Of a DNA stretch of 64,000 nucleotides, positions 17,401 to 30,400 are shown in pieces. Source of the DNA: Streptoverticillium olivoreticuli subsp. olivoreticuli (lineage in GTDB: Bacteria; Actinomycetota; Actinomycetes; Streptomycetales; Streptomycetaceae); the NCBI RefSeq assembly GCF_003391135.1, contig NZ_CP031455.1, positions 2,170,001 through 2,234,000 on the forward strand. The letters are read 5' to 3'. A model generated the notes under the pieces. It did no database searches, had not been told where the DNA came from, and saw nothing but the letters and a program-made list of their open reading frames with translations. Numbering within the stretch: the first letter of the stretch is position 1; every line of letters starts with the position of its first letter. The translations under genes were made by a program, and so were the position numbers.

Positions 17401-20400
17401 GTTGACCGCGGCATCGGCCTTGGGGCGCAGGACCGCGTCGACGCGGTCGGGGGTCAGCGACTCGACCACGCCGTCGTCGAGCACACCGGCCGCGTGCACC
17501 ACGCCGGTCAGCGGGTGCGCGGCGGGGATCGAGGCGAGCAGCGCGGCGAGCGCGTCCCGGTCCGCGGCGTCGCAGGCCGCGACGGTCACGGACGCGCCCA
17601 GGGCCGTCAGCTCGGTCTCCAGCGCGGCCATGCCGTCGGCGGCCCGGCCGCGGCGGGAGGCGAGCACCAGGTGGCGCACGCCGTGCCGGGCGACGAGGTG
17701 CCGGGCGATCAGGCCGCCGAGGGTGCCACCGGCGCCCGTCAGCAGCACCGTGCCGTCCGGGGTCCAGGAGAACCCGCCGCGCGAGCCGTCCTCCTCGACG
17801 GCGGTCCGTACGAGCCTCGGGGTGTGCGGGGTTCCCCGGCGCACGGCCGTCTGCGGCTCGCCCGACGCCACGGCGGCGCGCAGCGCGTCGACGGCCGTCC
17901 CGGGGGTGTCCACGTCGACGAGGACGAACCGGTCCGGGTGCTCGGACTGGGCGGACCTGATCAGGCCCCACACCGCCGCCGACGCCGGGTCGCCGACCTC
18001 GTCGGCGGCACCGGCCGCGACCGCGCCACGCGTCACGATCACCAGCCGCGACCCGGCGAGCCGCTCGTCCGCGAGCCATTCCTGGACGAGGCGCAGCGCC
18101 TGGTGGGTCACGGCGTGCACGGCGTCGGAGAGGCCGGACGCGTTCGGCGCGATCGGTGCCAGTACCGCATCGGGGGCCGGGGCGCCGTCGCCGATGGCGG
18201 CCACCAGGGAGGCCACGTCGGGGTAGGTGGCGATGTCGGCACCGGCGCTGTCGCCGATGGCGGCCCAGGTCCCGGCGGCCACCGGCGTCCCGGCGGACCG
18301 GGCCTCGCTCCAGGTCACGTGGAACAGCGACTCGTGGAAGGCGTTGCGGGCGGCACCGATCTGCTCGGCGGACACGGGGCGTGTCACCAGCGCGTCCACC
18401 GAGGCGACCGTCGCACCGGTGGCGTCGGTCACCAGCAGGGCGACCGCTTCCGTGCCCGGGGCCGGGGACAGTCGCACGCGCAGCGTGGACGCGCCCGTGG
18501 CGTACAGCGACACCCCGCTCCAGACGAAGGGCAGGCTCGGCTGCCCGGCGCCGTCGCGGGCATCGCCCGAGGCCATCGCGTGCAGGGCCGCGTCCAGCAG
18601 CGCGGGGTGCAGGCCGAACCTGCCCGCGTCCTGCCGCTGTTCGTCCGGCAGGACGACCTCGGCGAACACCTCGTCGCCGCGCCGCCAGACCGCGCGCAGC
18701 CCCTGGAAGACCGGGCCGTACTCCAGGCCGATCCCGGCGAGCCGCTCGTACGTCCCGGCCGTCTCGACCGCTTCCGCACCCTCCGGCGGCCAGACGGCGA
18801 GGCCCTCCGGGGCCTCGGCGGTGGCCGCGCCGGTCACGAGCACACCCTTGGCGTGCCGGGTCCACGGCTGTTCCGGCGCGTCCCCCGTCTCTTCCAGCCG
18901 GGAGTAGACGCTCAGGGCGCGCCGCCCCGACGCGTCCGGTCCGCCGACCGCCAGCTGCACCTGTACGCCACCGCGCTCCGGCAGCACCAGCGGCGCCTCC
19001 AGGGTCAGCTCCTCGATCCGGTCGCATCCGACGGAGTCCCCGGCGCGCAGCGCGAGTTCGACGAAGGCCGTGCCGGGCAGCAGGACGGTGTCGGCGACGG
19101 CGTGGTCCGCGAGCCAGGGGTGCGTACGCAGCGACAGCCGTCCGGTGAGCAGGAACCCTTCGGCGTCCGCCAGGGCCACGACCGCGCCGAGCAGCGGGTG
19201 GTCGGCGGTGCCGAGGCCGAGCCCCGCCGCCGTGCCCGCGGTGGCCACCGAGCCGTCGGCCTCCAGCCAGTACCGCTCCCGCTGGAAGGCGTACGTGGGC
19301 AGCTCGACGCGACGGCCACCGGAACCGGTGAAAACCGCACGCCAGTTGATGCGGACACCGGCTGTGTGTGCTTCGGCGAGGGAGGTCAGGAAGCGGTCCA
19401 GGCCGCCCTCGTCACGGCGGAGGGAACCGATGGCGGCGGCAGGTGTGCCGACGGCCTCGGCGGTCTGCTGGATACCGACGGTCAGCACGGGATGCGCACT
19501 GGTCTCTACAAAGATCCCGACACCGTCGGCCAGCAGGGCACGTACGGTCTCGTCGAAACGCACCGTCTGGCGAAGGTTGCGGTACCAGTAGCCCGCGTCC
19601 ATCACCGATGTGTCAATCAACTCGGCGGAAACCGTGGAGTAGAACGGCACCGAGGACGAACGCGGCTCGATCCCCTTCAGGATCTCCAGCAGCTCACCCT
19701 CGATCCGCTCCACATGCGCGGAATGCGAGGCGTAATCCACCGGGATACGACGAGCACGGATCTCGTTCGTCTCACACGCAGCCAACAGCTCGTCAAGAGC
19801 CTCCGCATCACCCGAAACCACCACTGCGGACGGGCCGTTCACAGCCGCGACCGAAAGACGGTCGTTCAGCAGCGCCTCGACCTCACCGACCGGCAGGGAA
19901 ACCGAGACCATCCCGCCCTGACCGGAGAGCGCCAGCAGCGCCTTGCTCCGCAGCGCGACCACCTTTGCCGCATCGTCCAGCGACAGCGCACCCGCCACAC
20001 ACGCAGCAGCAATCTCACCCTGCGAATGACCGATCACCGCCGCAGGCTCGACACCGTACGAACGCCACAACTCCGCCAGCGACACCATCACCGCGAACAA
20101 CGCAGGCTGGACAACATCCACCCGCTCAAGCAACGCCGCACCACGCAGCACATCGGTCAACGACCAGTCCACATACGGCGCCAGCGCAGCCTCACACTGA
20201 GCAACCCGCTCCGCGAACACCGGCGAGGCATCCAGCAGCCCCGCCGCCATCCCCACCCACTGCGAACCCTGACCCGGGAACACCAGCACCGGACGGTCCG
20301 CGGTGTGCACCACCGCGCCCTCGGCCAGTCCGGTCGTGCCACGGCCCTCCGCCAGCGCGGCCAGGCCGTCGAGGAATCCGGCGCGGTCCTCGGCGACCAC

Positions 20401-21984
20401 CGCCGCACGCCGCTCGAACGCGGCACGCGTGGTCGCCAGGGAGAGGCCGACGTCCGCGGCCGAGAGCTCCGGGCGCTCCTGGACGTACGCGAGGAGGTGT
20501 GCGGCCTGTGCCCGGAGGGCACTCTCGGACTTGCCGGAGAGCAGCCAGGGAAGCGCGGTGGACGGCTCGCCGTCGCGGTCGGCCTCGGCGGCCTCGTCCA
20601 GCGGCGGCTGTTCGAGGATGATGTGGGCGTTGGTGCCGCTGATGCCGAAGGAGGACACACCCGCGCGACGGGGCTCCTCGCTCTCCGGCCATGCCTGTGC
20701 CTCGGTCAGCAGGCGCACGGCGCCCGCCGACCAGTCGACGTGCGGGGTGGGGGCGTCCACGTGACGGGTCTGCGGGAGCAGACCGTGGCGCATCGCCAGC
20801 ACCATCTTCATCACACCGGCGACGCCCGCGGCGGCCTGGGTGTGGCCGATGTTGGACTTGACCGAGCCGAGCCACAGCGGCCGGTCGTCGGCGCGGTCCT
20901 GGCCGTAGGTGGCCAGCAGGGCCTGCGCCTCGATCGGGTCGCCCAGGGTCGTGCCGGTGCCGTGGGCCTCGACCGCGTCGACCTGCTTGGCGGACAGCCG
21001 GGCGCTCGCCAGGGCCTGGCGGATGACGCGCTGCTGCGACGGGCCGTTGGGGGCGGTGAGGCCGTTGCTGGCACCGTCCTGGTTGATGGCGGAGCCGCGG
21101 ACGACGGCGAGCACGGGGTGTCCGTTGCGGCGTGCGTCGGAGAGCCGCTCCAGCAGCAGCATTCCGGCGCCCTCGCCCCAGCCGGTGCCGTCGGCGGCCG
21201 CGGCGAACGGCTTGCAGCGGCCGTCGGGGGCCAGCCCGCGCTGGCGGCTGAACTCGACGAAGGTGCCCGGGGTGGACATCACGGTGACGCCGCCCGCGAG
21301 GGCGAGGGTGCACTCGCCACGGCGCAGCGCCTGGCTCGCCCAGTGCAGGGCCACGAGGGACGAGGAGCAGGCCGTGTCGATGGTGACGGCGGGTCCTTCG
21401 AGTCCGAAGGTGTACGCGACGCGGCCGGACGCGACACTGCCCGCGGTGCCGTTGCCGAGGTAGCCCTCGACGCCGGCGGGCACGGAGGTGAGCCCGGATC
21501 CGTAGTCGTGGTACATCACGCCGGCGAAGACACCGGTCTTGCTGCCGCGGATCCCGGCCGGGTCGATCCCGGCCTGCTCGAACGCCTCCCAGGAGGTCTC
21601 CAGCAGCAGCCGCTGCTGGGGGTCCATGGCGAGGGCCTCACGGGGCGAGATCCCGAAGAACGCCGGGTCGAACTCGCCCGCGGCGTGCAGGAAGCCGCCT
21701 TCCCGGGCGTAGCTCTTGCCGGGGGTGCCCGGGTCGGGGTCGTACAGCCCCTCGACGTCCCAGCCGCGGTCGGTGGGGAACGTCGAGATGGCGTCCTCAC
21801 CCGCGGATACGAGCCGCCACAGGTCGTCGGGGGTCCGTACGCCGCCCGGGTAGCGGCAGCTCATCGCCACGATGGCGATCGGCTCGCGGTCGGCGGACTC
21901 CACCTCCTGGAGGCGTTCCCGCGTCTGGTGCAGATCGGCGATCGCCCGCTTGAGGTAATCCCGGAGCTTGTCTTCGTTACTCAT
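5290..21984 (-). CDS. Type I modular PKS, three modules plus terminal thioesterase (gene D)
   Basis: This 5564-residue protein carries out the last three extensions and releases the chain. It opens with a class 1 docking helix ([13 protein letters not shown]). It then holds D1 KS-AT-DH-KR-ACP (about 33-1780), D2 KS-AT-DH-KR-ACP (about 1782-3525), and D3 KS-AT-DH-KR-ACP-TE (about 3526-5564). All three KS have DTACSSSL. The ATs of D1 and D2 carry GHSQG and YASH (methylmalonyl); that of D3 carries GHSIG and HAFH (malonyl). All KRs have an LDD motif and the Ser/Tyr catalytic set. DH His residues are H961, H2705 and H4443, but D1 and D3 have Asp (965, 4447) in place of the motif Gly. The D3 ACP reads GLNSL rather than GxDSL. 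ATG at 21982-21984 follows GGGGGAAGC. It is last of the four collinear PKS genes, 57 bp after C. Confidence 0.97.
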   Translation of the reverse strand: MSNEDKLRDYLKRAIADLHQTRERLQEVESADREPIAIVAMSCRYPGGVRTPDDLWRLVSAGEDAISTFPTDRGWDVEGLYDPDPGTPGKSYAREGGFLHAAGEFDPAFFGISPREALAMDPQQRLLLETSWEAFEQAGIDPAGIRGSKTGVFAGVMYHDYGSGLTSVPAGVEGYLGNGTAGSVASGRVAYTFGLEGPAVTIDTACSSSLVALHWASQALRRGECTLALAGGVTVMSTPGTFVEFSRQRGLAPDGRCKPFAAAADGTGWGEGAGMLLLERLSDARRNGHPVLAVVRGSAINQDGASNGLTAPNGPSQQRVIRQALASARLSAKQVDAVEAHGTGTTLGDPIEAQALLATYGQDRADDRPLWLGSVKSNIGHTQAAAGVAGVMKMVLAMRHGLLPQTRHVDAPTPHVDWSAGAVRLLTEAQAWPESEEPRRAGVSSFGISGTNAHIILEQPPLDEAAEADRDGEPSTALPWLLSGKSESALRAQAAHLLAYVQERPELSAADVGLSLATTRAAFERRAAVVAEDRAGFLDGLAALAEGRGTTGLAEGAVVHTADRPVLVFPGQGSQWVGMAAGLLDASPVFAERVAQCEAALAPYVDWSLTDVLRGAALLERVDVVQPALFAVMVSLAELWRSYGVEPAAVIGHSQGEIAAACVAGALSLDDAAKVVALRSKALLALSGQGGMVSVSLPVGEVEALLNDRLSVAAVNGPSAVVVSGDAEALDELLAACETNEIRARRIPVDYASHSAHVERIEGELLEILKGIEPRSSSVPFYSTVSAELIDTSVMDAGYWYRNLRQTVRFDETVRALLADGVGIFVETSAHPVLTVGIQQTAEAVGTPAAAIGSLRRDEGGLDRFLTSLAEAHTAGVRINWRAVFTGSGGRRVELPTYAFQRERYWLEADGSVATAGTAAGLGLGTADHPLLGAVVALADAEGFLLTGRLSLRTHPWLADHAVADTVLLPGTAFVELALRAGDSVGCDRIEELTLEAPLVLPERGGVQVQLAVGGPDASGRRALSVYSRLEETGDAPEQPWTRHAKGVLVTGAATAEAPEGLAVWPPEGAEAVETAGTYERLAGIGLEYGPVFQGLRAVWRRGDEVFAEVVLPDEQRQDAGRFGLHPALLDAALHAMASGDARDGAGQPSLPFVWSGVSLYATGASTLRVRLSPAPGTEAVALLVTDATGATVASVDALVTRPVSAEQIGAARNAFHESLFHVTWSEARSAGTPVAAGTWAAIGDSAGADIATYPDVASLVAAIGDGAPAPDAVLAPIAPNASGLSDAVHAVTHQALRLVQEWLADERLAGSRLVIVTRGAVAAGAADEVGDPASAAVWGLIRSAQSEHPDRFVLVDVDTPGTAVDALRAAVASGEPQTAVRRGTPHTPRLVRTAVEEDGSRGGFSWTPDGTVLLTGAGGTLGGLIARHLVARHGVRHLVLASRRGRAADGMAALETELTALGASVTVAACDAADRDALAALLASIPAAHPLTGVVHAAGVLDDGVVESLTPDRVDAVLRPKADAAVNLHELTAGMDLSAFVLFSSAAGTFGGAGQANYAAANAFLDALAAHRRAQGLPAVSLGWGFWAERSGMTGHLDDEDVRRMREGGITPLTSEEGLALFDAAGTVAEAALLPVRLDIPVLRARALTGGVSGLLRGLVRVPARRAVDTAADGTGDSPLKQRLAGLSENGRDTLLLELVRTHVAAVLGHAGTDSVEAGRAFKELGFDSLTAVELRNRLNAATGLRLPATLVFDHPSPTALARHLKRELAGTRTGSTGTAPARAAHDEPIAIVAMSCRYPGGVTSPEELWQLLAEGGDAISGFPEDRGWNVEELYDPTPDTPGKSYAREGGFLYDAGDFDPAFFGISPREAVAMDPQQRLLLETSWEAFERAGIDPEIVRGSRTGVFAGVMYHDYGLQQGPDGGPGNPSAGSIVSGRVSYTFGLEGPAVTVDTACSSSLVALHLAAQALRQGECTLALAGGVTVMSAPSLFVEFSRQRGLSPDGRCKAFAGAADGTGFSEGAGVLLLERLSDARRNGHKVLAVVRGSAVNQDGASNGLTAPNGPSQQRVIRQALASAGLSAADVDAVEAHGTGTTLGDPIEAQALLATYGQERADDRPLLLGSVKSNIGHTQAAAGVAGVMKMVLAMQHGMLPRSLHVDEPSPHVDWSAGAVELLTESVPWPEAERPRRAGVSSFGISGTNAHVVLEQAPEPAVEPDTAEPVVGLLPWVLSAKSDAALRAQAARLLTHVTGRPELTAAEVGASLVTARSSFEHRAVLLGRDAEEFRAGLTSLAEGLGTPDMVRGVAGTGGRVALVFPGQGSQWVGMAAGLLDASPVFAERVAQCEAALAPYVDWSLTDVLRGAALLERVDVVQPALFAVMVSLAELWRSYGVEPAAVIGHSQGEIAAACVAGALSLDDAAKVVALRSKALLALSGQGGMVSVSLPVGEVEALLSDRLSVAAVNGPSAVVVSGDVDALGELLATCESNEVRARRIPVDYASHSAHVERIEGELLEILSGIEPRSSSVPFYSTVSAELIDTAVMDAGYWYRNLRQTVRFDETVRSMLADGLGIFIEASAHPVLTVGIQQTAEDAHVEISAVGSLRRDEGGLDRFLTSLAEAHTAGASVDWRPLFAGVRQVDLPTYAFQHRRYWLEPSAATPGDVTSAGLGATEHPLLGAVVTLADAHGSVLTGRLSLKSHPWLADHTVLGHVLLPGTAFVELALRAGDAVGCDRVEELTLEAPLVLPEHGAVHVQLVVGAPDGTDRRSVGVYSRPESDDASDEPWTRHAAGMLVPEASGAAGAVGASGLAAWPPPGAEPVGTGGLYGQLAEAGLGYGPAFQGLRAVWRRGDDVFAEVALPEEQRAEAGRFGVHPALLDAALHAVAAGAGADDREGTRPSLPFVWNGVSLRATGATALRVRLSPTGRGGLSVLVADASGEPVASVDALVTRPVSAEQLGTARGVARDALFRVDWARVEVPAETAVASWAALGGDVLPGAAVLPDLGALDRAVAAGEPLPGTVFASFAPAAAMDAAGVRGALHRALELVRSWLAGERFAAARLVVLTRGAVAAGTGDDVQDPAAAAVWGLLRSAQSEHPGRFVLLDVDDDAPADVLRAALATDEPQLAVRRGDVFAPRLARAAVSEERFSWDPEGTVLLTGATGTLGGLVARHLVAEHGVRHLLLVGRRGRDAEGAAELEAELTAAGASVTVAACDAADRAALAALLESVPAGHPLTGVVHAAGVLDDGVVESLTPEQLDAVLRPKVDAALNLHELTAGSGLSAFVLFSSVSGTIGGAGQANYAAANAFVDALAGHRRAQGLPAVSLGWGFWAERSGMTGHLGDRQVRRMRQGGVTALSSAEGLALFDAAGSADDAVLLPVRLDLAALRARAASGSAVPALLRGLVRAPARRAVEAVSGDGSPLERRLTGLPEAERDAVLLELVRTQVAAVLGHGDARDIEAGRAFKELGFDSLTAVELRNRLNAETALRLPATLVFDYPTPAELARYIRSELLGSGAAAAAAPPVAAVVTDDEPIAIVAMSCRYPGGVTSPEELWQLLSDGRDVVSGFPEDRGWDLENLYDPDPDAPGRSYARDGGFLHDAGEFDPAFFGISPREALGMDPQQRLLLETSWEAFERAGIDPETVRGSRTGVFAGVMYHDYGLGQGAAGSIVSGRVSYTFGLEGPAVTVDTACSSSLVALHLAAQALRQGECTLALAGGVTVMSTPGSFIEFSRQRGLAPDGRCKPFAAAADGTGFSEGAGVLLLERLSDARRNGHPVLAVVRGSAVNQDGASNGLTAPNGPAQQRVIRQALSSARLTPQQVDAVEAHGTGTTLGDPIEAGALLATYGQERAEDRPLLLGSVKSNLGHTQAAAGVAGVIKMVLAMRHGVLPRSLHVDEPSPHVDWTAGAVRLLTETVPWPEGAEPRRAGVSSFGISGTNAHVIVEEAPAGPVEPVADTADGGLLPWVVSGRSEAALRGQALRLLSLAGPGSGAAAADVAYSLAATRSRLDCRAVVLAEDRAGFAEALTALAEDRSAPGLVRGSVAEGRLAVLFTGQGSQRVGMGRELYGAFPVFAAAFDAVVTELDRHMAGSVREVVWGGDEEALGGTAFTQAALFAVEVALFRLVESWGVRPDFVGGHSIGELVAAHVAGVLSLEDAALLVATRGRLMQALPAGGAMVAVQAGEDEVLPLLDGRTSVAAVNGPSSVVVSGDEDAVLRVAARFEERGRKTRRLRVSHAFHSLLMEPMLAEFMAVARELTYDRPRIPVVSNVTGNLAAPEELCSADYWVRHVREAVRFADGVRRLADEGVTTFLELGPDGVLSALGGQCLPDGTDAVFAPVLGAGRAETATLLEALARADVRGVPVDWAAVPAAGGRTVRRVELPTYAFQRQRYWLEPAAGTGDVSSAGLDAAGHPLLGAAVPLPDSEGFLLTGRLSLKTHPWLADHAVADTVLLPGTAFVELALRAGDAVGCDRVEELTMEAPLVLPEHGAVQLQLVVGGPGEAGRRRVSVYSRPEGAPADADPQWVRHVTGVLAAHGPADREPLDVWPPADAEPVDVRGLYERFAATGLGYGPVFQGLGAAWRRGEEVFAEVRLPEEQAQDAARFGLHPALLDAALHAMALGGFLQQPDDGTGAGRIRLPFAWEGVALHAVGAAALRVRLAPAGTDAVSVTVADATGRPVASVASLAVRSVAPEQLKGAHTAFHDALFRLDWTAVPTGPAPAGATRWAALGGDGSELLPALKSAGAPVTAYEDLDALRHGLTPDGTAPDLVFVPCDTRPSGAPVHSAVHRALGLVQSWLGDERFVRSRLVLVTRGAVAVRAGAELTDPAHAAVWGLVRSAQSEHPDRFVLLDLDGQDASFTALPKALASGEPQLAVRDGGVFAPRLARVPATPDVDDRTVFGGPEGTVLVTGATGVLGGLVARHLASAHAIRHLVLAGRRGREATGAVELEAALTALGATVTWAACDAADRDALAALLASIPAAHPLTGVVHAAGVLDDGVVESLTPDRVDAVLRPKVDGALNLHELTAGMDLSAFVLFSSASGTFGGAGQANYAAANAFLDALAQQRRAQGLPAVSLAWGLWAERSGMTGQMADTDVERMNRAGVAAFTSEQGLALLDTAGAVDEAVLVPVRLDLPALRAQAASGAVPPLLRGLVRVPARRAAEAAAPAGPSLAQRLAGLGAAEQAKAVLDLVRTHVATVLGHATPDAVEPGQSLLELGLNSLTAVEIRNRLDQATGLSLPPTLLFDQGTPEAVADHLRSQLTGGQPGAAADGAAPAPGAPAPARTESGSTVEGLFRQALADGESVAGTQLLMAASRLRPSFRTAAELENPPKLVRLSKGNTGPQLICFPSLVAISGPREYARFAASFRGRRDVTVLPEPGFVKGEYLPANIDAIVEMQAEAVLRCSGDKPFALVGRSSGGWIAHAVAQRLEQRGIATAAVVLLDTYLPRGEALPWIQTTLTGKMFEREKMFGAVDEARLTAMGAYMRLFMDWHPTPIAAPVLSVEATESFPTSAEGGSAASAPESSAWGPAHAAVNVPGDHFTMMEDHAALAAEAVQQWLTDRN
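11410..16639 (-). other. PKS module D2: KS-AT(methylmalonyl)-DH-KR-ACP
   Basis: KS about 16625-15360; AT about 15045-14020, with YASH near 14490; DH about 13960-13140, with an intact [10 protein letters not shown] motif (His codon 13870-13872) and LLDAALH; KR about 12535-11900 with LDD; ACP about 11660-11470 with GFDSL. All catalytic residues are present, so a methyl-branched alkene is expected at C4=C5. The AT is nearly the same at DNA level as that of D1. Confidence 0.88.
16640..21984 (-). other. PKS module D1: KS-AT(methylmalonyl)-DH variant-KR-ACP
   Basis: Domains, from high to low coordinates: docking helix to about 21890; KS 21888-20610; AT about 20290-19260, with YASH near 19735; DH about 19200-18380; KR about 17760-17130; ACP about 16880-16690. 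The DH catalytic His (codon 19102-19104) is present, but HxxxGxxxxP reads [10 protein letters not shown], with Asp in the Gly position. The second motif LLDAALH is intact. The KR has LDD and no Trp marker, so it is B type. Expected outcome: C6 methyl, and C7 either a hydroxyl or part of an alkene. Confidence 0.85.
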
Positions 21985-22041
21985 CGTGCTTCCCCCATGA
22001 ATATTGCTGTCGACATGTCGCGATTGGCTCGGATGACCGGA
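21985..22041 (-). promoter_or_regulatory. Leader between PKS genes C and D
   Basis: This 57-bp gap contains the palindrome CGACATGTCG (22011-22020), the AT-rich element GAATATTGCTG (21999-22009) also found before the methyltransferase gene, and the ribosome site GGGGGAAGC just before the D start. A promoter is possible, but co-transcription with C is more likely. Confidence 0.4.
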
Positions 22042-25000
22042 TCAGGAGAGACCGAGGTCCCGATCGACCATGCTGAAGAGCTCGTCGTCGGTCGCCGAAT
22101 CGAGCTTGTCGACAAGGGCAGTGCTGTGCGACAGGTCCTGCGCGTCGCCGTATTTCGTCAGAAGGTCCCGCAGCCGCGCCACGACACCGGTGCGGCCGAT
22201 CTCCTCCCAGTCCATGGCCGCCAGCCCGGCTTCCAGCCGGTCGAGTTCCACGGCGACCGGGACGTCGTCCCGCGTCGTGCCGTCGTGGAACAGCGCCGTG
22301 TGGAGGTGCTGGGCGAGGGCCAGGGGTGTGGGGTAGTCGAATACGAGGGTCGCGGTGAGCCGCAGACCGGTGGCCGCGTCGAGGCGGTTGCGGAGCTCCA
22401 CGGCGGTGAGCGAGTCGAACCCGACGTCCTTGAAGGCTCGTTCCGGCTCGACGGCCCCGGCGTCGGCGTGCCCGAGCACGGCGGCGACGTGTCCGCGCAC
22501 CGCGTCGAGCAGTGCCCGTTCGCGCTCGGGTCCGGTGGCTCCGGACAGCCGCTGCCGGAGCGCGGCCGCCGCGTCCTCGCCCGTGCCCGCGCCGCCTTCG
22601 AGGGCCGCGCGGCGGACGGGGACCCGTACGAGGTCCCGCAGCAGGTGCGGCACCGGCTGTCCGGACTCCCGCGCGGCGGAGCGCACGGCCGCGAGGTCCA
22701 GGCGCACCGGTACGGCCACCGGTTCCCCGCCCGCGCACCCGGCGTCGAAGAGCGCCAGGCCCTCGGCGGGTGACAGTCCGCCGATCCCCGCCCGGCCCAT
22801 GCGGTGGACGTCGGCCGCGCCCAGCCCGTCGGTCATGCCGCCCTGCTGGTCCCACAGGCCCCAGGCCAGCGACACGCCGGGCAGGCCCTGGTCCCTGCGG
22901 TGGGCGACGAGTGCGTCCAGGAAGGCGTTCGCCGCCGCGTAGTTGCCCTGCCCGGCGCCGCCGAACGTGCCGGACACGGAGGAGAACAGGACGAACGCCG
23001 CCGGCCCGGAGTCCCGGGTGAGCTCGTGCAGATGCACCGCGGCGTCCGCCTTGGGGCGCAGCACCGCGTCCAGCCGTCCGGGCGTCAGGGACTCGACGAC
23101 CCCGTCGTCCAGCACACCGGCCGCGTGCACCACGGCGGTCAGCGGGTGCGCCGCCGGTATCGCGGCGAGGACGGAGGCGAGGGCCCCACGGTCGGCCACG
23201 TCACAGGCGGCCCAGGCCACCGAGGCACCCAGCGCGCCGAGCTGCGCCTCCAGTTCCCCGGCTCCGGCCGCGTCGGCACCGCGTCGGCTGACGAGCAGCA
23301 CGTGCCGTACGCCGCGCTCGGCGACCAGGTGCCGCGCGACGAGCCCGCCGAGGGCGCCGCTCGCGCCGGTGATCAGGACGGTGCCGTCGGGGTCCCACCC
23401 GGTGGCCGCCGTTTCGGCGGCGGGCGCGGCCCGGTTCAGGCGCGGGGCGAGGACGGCGCCACGGCGCAGGGCGAGCTGCGGCTCTCCGGTGGCGACGGCC
23501 GCGGCCAGCCTGTCGGCGGGCGTCCCTTCCTCGTCGGTGTCCACGAGGACGAAGCGGTCCGGGTGTTCGGACTGCGCGGCGCGCACCAGGCCCCAGACGG
23601 CGGCCGACGTCACGTCGCGCACGGGATCGCCGGGACCCGCCGCGACCGCGCCCCGGGTCACCAGGACCAGGCGGGTGTCGGTGAACCGCTCGTCCGCCAG
23701 CCACCGCTGGACCAGTTCCAGTGCCGTGTGGGTCGCGGCCCGCACGGCGGCGGGGTCGAGAGGGGCGTCGGCCGGGTGCCCGGACTCCAGGGAGACGCAG
23801 ACGACGTCCGTGTGTGAGGCGTCGACGTCGGCGATCGAGGCCGCCGCCCGGGCGTCCACGAAGGCCCAGCGGGTGGCGGCGGCCGGCGGCTCCGCCGGGA
23901 CCGGCACGCTCTTCCACTCCACGCGGAACATGGACTCGGCGAACCCGCCGCGCGCTTCGTCGATCTGCTCGCGCGAGACCGGGCGCACGACCAGGGAATC
24001 CACCGACGCCACCGGCCGCCCGGACTCGTCGGCCACGGCCACGGCGATGCCGTCGGCCCCGGCCGGCACGAGGCGTACGCGGAGCGCGGAGGCGCCCGTG
24101 GCGTACAGGGACACACCGGTCCAGGCGAACGGCAGCCGCACCTGCTGCCGCGCCTCCGGCTCCGGCCGCCCGGCCAGGCCCGCCGAGTGCAGGGCCGCGT
24201 CGAGGAGCGCCGGGTGCAGGCCGAACCCGGCCGCGTCACGCCGCTCCTCCTCCGGCAGCACGACCTCGGCGAACACCTCGTCGCCACGCCGCCACGCAGC
24301 CCGGACACCCTGGAACACCGGCCCGTACCCGAGGCCGCCGAGGGCGAAGCTCTCGTACATGCCGTCGGTGTCGAGCACCTCGGCACCCACGGGCGGCCAG
24401 GCGCTCAGGTCCGGCGTGCCCTCGGCCGTGCCGGGAGCGAGGGTTCCGGTGGCGTGCCGCGTCCACGGCAGGTCGCTGTCGTGCGCCTGCTCGGGCCGGG
24501 AGTACACGCGTACGGGCCTGTCGCCGCTCTCGGCGGGGCCTTCGACGACCACCCGGAGGTGGACACCGTCGCGCTCCGGCAGGACGAGCGGCGCCTCCAG
24601 CACCAGCTCCGCCAGCCGCCCGCACCCGACCCGGTCCCCCGCGTGCAGCGCCATGTCGACATAAGCCGTACCCGGCAGCACGGCCGAGCCCATGACGGTG
24701 TGGTCGGCGAGCCAGGCGTGTGTACGCAGCGAGAGGCGGCCGGTGAACAGCCATCCGTCGGAGTCCGGGAGAGCGACGGCGGCGCCCAGCAGCGGGTGTT
24801 CCACCGTGCCGAGACCGACCGAGGCGACGTCGCCGACCGCGTCGGCCGTGGACTCCAGCCAGTAGTGCTCGCGCTGGAAGGCGTACGTCGGCAGTTCGAC
24901 GCGGCGACCGCCGGTCACGCCGCCCGCGCGCAGCACCTCGGTCCAGTCGACGGCCGCGCCGCGCACGTACAGCTGTGCCAGCGCCTCGGACAGGGCGGTG

Positions 25001-27499
25001 ACCTCGTCGCGACCGGAGCGGAGGGCGGGGGTGAAGGCCGCGTCGGGCAGGCAGTCCTGACCCATCGCGGACAGCACACCGTCGGGACCCAACTCCAGGA
25101 AGGTTGAAGCACCTTCGGAGCCAAGGGCTTCGATGCCGTCGGCGAATCGGACGGAATCACGGACGTGACGCACCCAGTACGCGGGAGAGCACAGCTCCTC
25201 CGGCGCGGCAATCGAACCCGTCAGGTTCGAGACCACCGGGATCGAGGGAGCCGCATACGCCAGTTCCTCCGCTACCTTCGCGAAGTCGGCCAGCATCGGA
25301 TCCATCAACGGCGAGTGGAACGCGTGCGAAACCCGCAACCGCTTCGTCTTCACGCCCGTCGCCTTGAGCTGGGACGCCACATCCTCGACAGCACTCTCGG
25401 TACCCGAAAGCACCACCGACACCGGCCCATTGACCGCCGCGATACCGACCTCGGCCTCACGACCCACCAGCAGCGGCAGCACATCGGTCTCCGATGCCTG
25501 CACCGCGATCATGGCGCCACCAGCGGGGAGCGCCTGCATCAGACGGCCACGAGCGGCCACCAACACACACGCATCATCCAACGAGAGCACACCCGCAACG
25601 TGAGCAGCAGCGATCTCGCCGATCGAATGCCCGCCCACGAAGTCCGGACGCACACCCCACGACTCCACCAGCCGGAACAACGCCACCTCAACCGCGAACA
25701 AAGCCGCCTGGGTGAACACCGTCTGATCCAGCAGATCCGACCCACCGAACACCACATCACGCAACGGCCGGTCAAGATCGAACCGCGCGCACACGGCATC
25801 AAAGGCCCCGGCATACACGGGATAGGCCTCGTACAACTCGCGGCCCATGCCCGCCCGCTGGCTCCCCTGACCCGAGAACAACACAGCCGACTTACCCGAA
25901 GCCACCACGGACCCCTGCACCACACCCGGCACAGACCCACCCGCAGCCAACCCAGCCAGCCCAGCCGCAAAACCCTCACGACCACCAGCCAGCACCACCG
26001 CACGATGATCGAACGCCGAGCGCGTCGTCACCAGCGAGTGCGCCACATCGGCCGTGGAAACGGCGGCTTCGGCATCGGTGTACGGCAGCAGCCGTCCGGC
26101 CTGGGCACGCAGGCCCGCCGCGGAACGGCTGGAGATCAGCCAGGGGACGACCGGGACGTGCACGGCGGCGCTGTCGGCGACGGGCGCCGTCTCGGCCTGT
26201 TCGAGCACCACGTGGGCGTTGGTGCCGCTGGCGCCGAAGGAGGAGATTCCCGCGCGGCGCGGCCGCCCGGTCTCGGGCCAGGGCGTCGTAGCGTCGAGGA
26301 GCCGGACCGCGCCCGCGGACCAGTCCACGTGGGTACTGGGCTCGTCGATGTGCAAGGTCTGCGGCAGCACACCGTGCCGCATCGCCAGCACCATCTTGAT
26401 CACACCCGCCACACCGGCAGCAGCCTGCGTATGACCGATGTTCGACTTCACCGAACCCAGCAACAACGGACGACCGTCCGCACGCTCCTGCCCATACGTC
26501 GCCAACAGAGCCTGCGCCTCGATCGGGTCACCCAACGTCGTACCCGTACCATGCGCCTCCACCGCATCGACATCCGCAACCGACAGCCGCGCGCTCGCCA
26601 GCGCCTGGCGGATCACCCGCTGCTGCGAAGGGCCGTTCGGCGCCGTCAGGCCGTTGCTAGCGCCGTCCTGGTTGATGGCGGAGCCACGGACCACGGCCAG
26701 CACCTCGTGGCCGTTGCGACGCGCGTCCGACAAACGCTCCAGCAGCAGCACGCCGGCGCCTTCGGAGAATCCCGTGCCGTCCGCCGCGTCCGCGAATGCC
26801 TTGCAGCGGCCATCCGGGGAAAGCCCGCGCTGGCGGCTGAATTCGACGAACAATCCCGGGGTCGACATCACCGTCACGCCGCCCGCGAGTGCGAGGGAGC
26901 ACTCGCCCTGGCGCAGCGCCTGCGCCGCCAGGTGCAATGCCACGAGCGAGGAAGAACACGCCGTGTCGACCGTGACCGCCGGTCCTTCGAAACCGAAGGT
27001 GTAGGAGATCCGGCCCGATGCCACGCTTCCGGCAGTTCCGTTGCCGATGTATCCCTCGATGTCCTCGGGGGCCGTCCGAATTCCCGAGGCGTAGTCGTGG
27101 TGCATGATTCCGGCGAAGACGCCGGTCTGGCTGCCGCGCAGGGATTCCGGATCCATTCCGGCCCGCTCGATCGCCTCCCAGGACGTCTCCAGGAGAAGTC
27201 GCTGCTGCGGATCCATGGCAATGGCCTCGCGCGGGGATATCCCGAAGAACGCGGGGTCGAACTCGCCCGCTTCATAAAGGAATCCGCCCTGTCGGGCATA
27301 AGCCGTGCCCCGGTGATCCGGGTCCGGGTGGTAGAGGCGCTCCAGGTCCCAGCCCCGGTCGTCGGGGAAGTCGGACATCGCGTCCCCTCCGCGCACGACG
27401 AGCTGCCACAGCTCTTCCGGGGACCGCACTCCGCCCGGGTACCTACAGCTCATGCCCACAATGGCGATCGCCTCGTCGTCCGACGCGGCGAAGGGCGCC
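22042..27499 (-). other. PKS module C2: KS-AT(malonyl)-DH-KR-ACP plus docking
   Basis: KS about 27480-26200; AT about 25880-24860, with HAFH near 25315; DH about 24800-24000, with [10 protein letters not shown] (His codon 24700-24702); KR about 23385-22780 with LDD; ACP about 22510-22300; docking domain about 22260-22045. All motifs are intact. Expected product: unbranched alkene at C8=C9. The AT is nearly identical to those of B2 and B4. Confidence 0.88.
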
Positions 27500-30400
27500 G
27501 GTGCCGCCGCGGACGCCCCGGACCGCTGCTCGTCCCCGGCCAGTTCACCGTGCAGGTGGCGGGCGAGGGCGAGCGGCGTCGGGTAGTCGAAGACGAGGGT
27601 GGCGGGCAGCCGGAGGCCGGTGGCCGCGTTGAGGCGGTTGCGGAGCTCGACCGCGGTGAGGGAGTCGAAGCCCAGTTCCTTGAACGCCCGCCCGGCGTCG
27701 ACGACGTCGTTCTCCGCGTAGCCGAGGACGGCTCCCACAGCGGTGCTCACGAGGTCCAGGAGGACACGGTCCCGCTCGGCCTCCGGCACCCCGGCGAGGC
27801 GTCGCCTCAGCGAATCGTCCGAATCGGCACCCGACTTGGCGGTCCGGCGCGTCGACGCGCTCACCAGCTTGCGGAGCAGCGGCGGCACGGGCCCGCGTCC
27901 GCCGCGCAGGGCGGCGGGGTCGAGGCGGGCCGGCACAAGGAGGGCACTGTCCACTGCGGTCGCGACGTCGAAGAGAGCGAGGCCCTCGGCGGAGGACAGC
28001 GGGATCACTCCGCCGCGTGCCATGCGGGTCATGTCGGTGCCGCCCAGATGACCGGTCATCTCACTGCGCTCGGCCCAGAAACCCCAGGCCAACGACACAC
28101 CCACAAGACCCAGACCACGACGCGACGACGCCAGACCATCCAAAAACGCATTCGCCGCAGCGTAATTACCCTGCCCCGCCGCACCGAACGTCGCAGCAGC
28201 CGAAGAAAACAACACAAACGCCGACAGATCCACACCCAACGTCAACTCATGCAGATTCACCGCCGCATCCACCTTCGGACACAACACCGCATCAACACGC
28301 TCCGGCGTCAGCGACTCCACCACACCGTCATCCAAAACACCCGCCGCATGCACCACACCAGTCAGCGGACGATCCACAGGAATCCCCGCCAGCACACCAG
28401 CCAGAGCACCACGGTCCGCAACATCACACGCCTCGATGCTCACCTGCGCACCAGCAGCCGACAGTTCGGCCTCAAGCTCCGCCATACCCTCAGCGGCACG
28501 GCCACGCCGGCTCACCAACAACAGATGCCGCACACCATGCACAGCCACCAGATGCCGCGCCACCAGACCACCCAGCACACCCGTGGAACCGGTGATGAGC
28601 ACGGTCCCGTCCGGGCCCCAGACGGAGTCCGTCGTCTCATCCGTCACGGCAGGCACCCGTACGAGCCTCGGCGCGAAGAGGGCTCCGCCGCGTACGGCCA
28701 GCTGCGGCTCGTCCTGGGCGACCGCTGCCCCGAGGGCGGCGAGGGAGGCATCGTCCTCGTCCACGTCGACCAGGGCGAATCTGCCCGGGTGTTCCGTCTG
28801 CGCCGTGCGCACCAGGCCCCAGACAGTCGACGAGGCCAGGTCGGTGAGCTCCGCGTCGGCGACGGCCGCCACGGCACCGCGCGTCACGACGACGAGCCGT
28901 GAGCCGGCGAACCGCTCGTCCGTCAGCCACGCCTGGAGAAGAGCCAGCACGCGGCGCGCCGCGTCGTGCGCGGCCGGGGCGATGCCGCCCGTCCGGTCTC
29001 CGGACGCGAACGGCGCGAGGACGAGCGCCGGTACGTCCCTCCCGGCCAGGTCCTCCAGATCCGCGTACGCCTCGATCGGGCGTCCGGCGGACTCCAGGCC
29101 CGCGCCCAGCTCCAGCTCGTCCGCTCCGACGATCGCCCACGGATCCGCGTCGGCGGTCGCGGAAGCGGCGGACACGCTCGCCCACTCCACCCCGAACAGC
29201 GACTCGTGCGCCGTGCGGGCGCCAGTCAGCTGCTTGGGGTCCACCGGGCGCGCGACCAGCGAGTCGACGGATGCCACGGGCGCTCCCGCAGCGTCGGCGA
29301 CCAGCACCGACAGCCCCTCGCTCCCCTGCGGCACCAGGCGTACGCGCAGGGCGTCGGCCCCGGTCGCGTACAGCGTCACACCGGTCCACGCGAACGGCAG
29401 CCGGGCGGTCCCGTCCTCCGTGCTCGTGGAGCCGCCGAGCCCGGCCATGTGCAGCGCGGAGTCCAGCAGCGCGGGGTGCAGGCCGAAGCGCGCCGCCTCA
29501 CGCCGCTGCCCCTCCGGGAGCACGACCTCGGCGAACACCTCCTCGCCACGCCGCCAGGCCGCGCGCAGCCCCTGGAACACCGGGCCGTACTGCAAGCCGA
29601 TCCCGGCCAGCCGCTCGTACAGGCCGTCGATCCCGACGGCCTCGGCACCGGCAGGCGGCCAGGCGCTCAGATCCGCCGGAACGTCCGTGGTCCCGGCCAC
29701 GGCGAGGGTTCCCGTGGCGTGCCGCGTCCAGTCCGAGGCCTGCGCGTCCTCCGCGCGGGAGTAGACGGTCACGGCACGGCGGCCCGAGCCGTCCGGGCCC
29801 TCGACGACCAGCTGCACCTGCACCGCGCCCTGCTCGGGCAGCACCAGCGGCGCCTCCAGGGTCAGTTCCTCGACCCGGTCGCAGCCCACCTGGTCACCGG
29901 CTCGAACCGCCAGCTCGACCAGGGCGGTTCCGGGCACCACGACCGTGCCCAGCACGGCGTGGTCGGCCAGCCACGGATGCGTACGCAGCGAGAGGCGCCC
30001 GGTCAGGACGAGCCCGTCGGCGTCCGCCAACGACACCACCGCACCCAACAGGGGGTGATCGGCGGCACCGAGCCCGGCGGAAGCGACGTCCCCCACGGCG
30101 GAGGGCGGGGGCTGCACCCAGAAGCGCTGACGCTGGAAGGCATAGGTCGGCAGGGCGACTTGCCGGGCGCCCTGGAACGCCGATTCCCAGTTGACGCGGG
30201 CGCCGGCTGTGTGCGCTTCGGCGAGAGAGGTCAGGAAGCGATCGAGGCCGCCCTCGTCACGACGGAGGGAGCCGACGGCCGAGATCTCGACGTTCACGTC
30301 CTCGGCGGTCTGCTGGATACCGACCGTCAGCACGGGATGCGCACTGGCCTCTACAAAGATCCCGATACCGTCGGCCAGCAGGGCACGCACGGTCTCGTCG

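Noticed and set aside
28155..28180. Possible TTA (bldA-type) codons in the T/A-rich PKS patches
   Set aside because: The TAATTA seen on the plus strand reads AAT TAC (Asn-Tyr) in the coding frame of the KR, so no TTA codon is used there.
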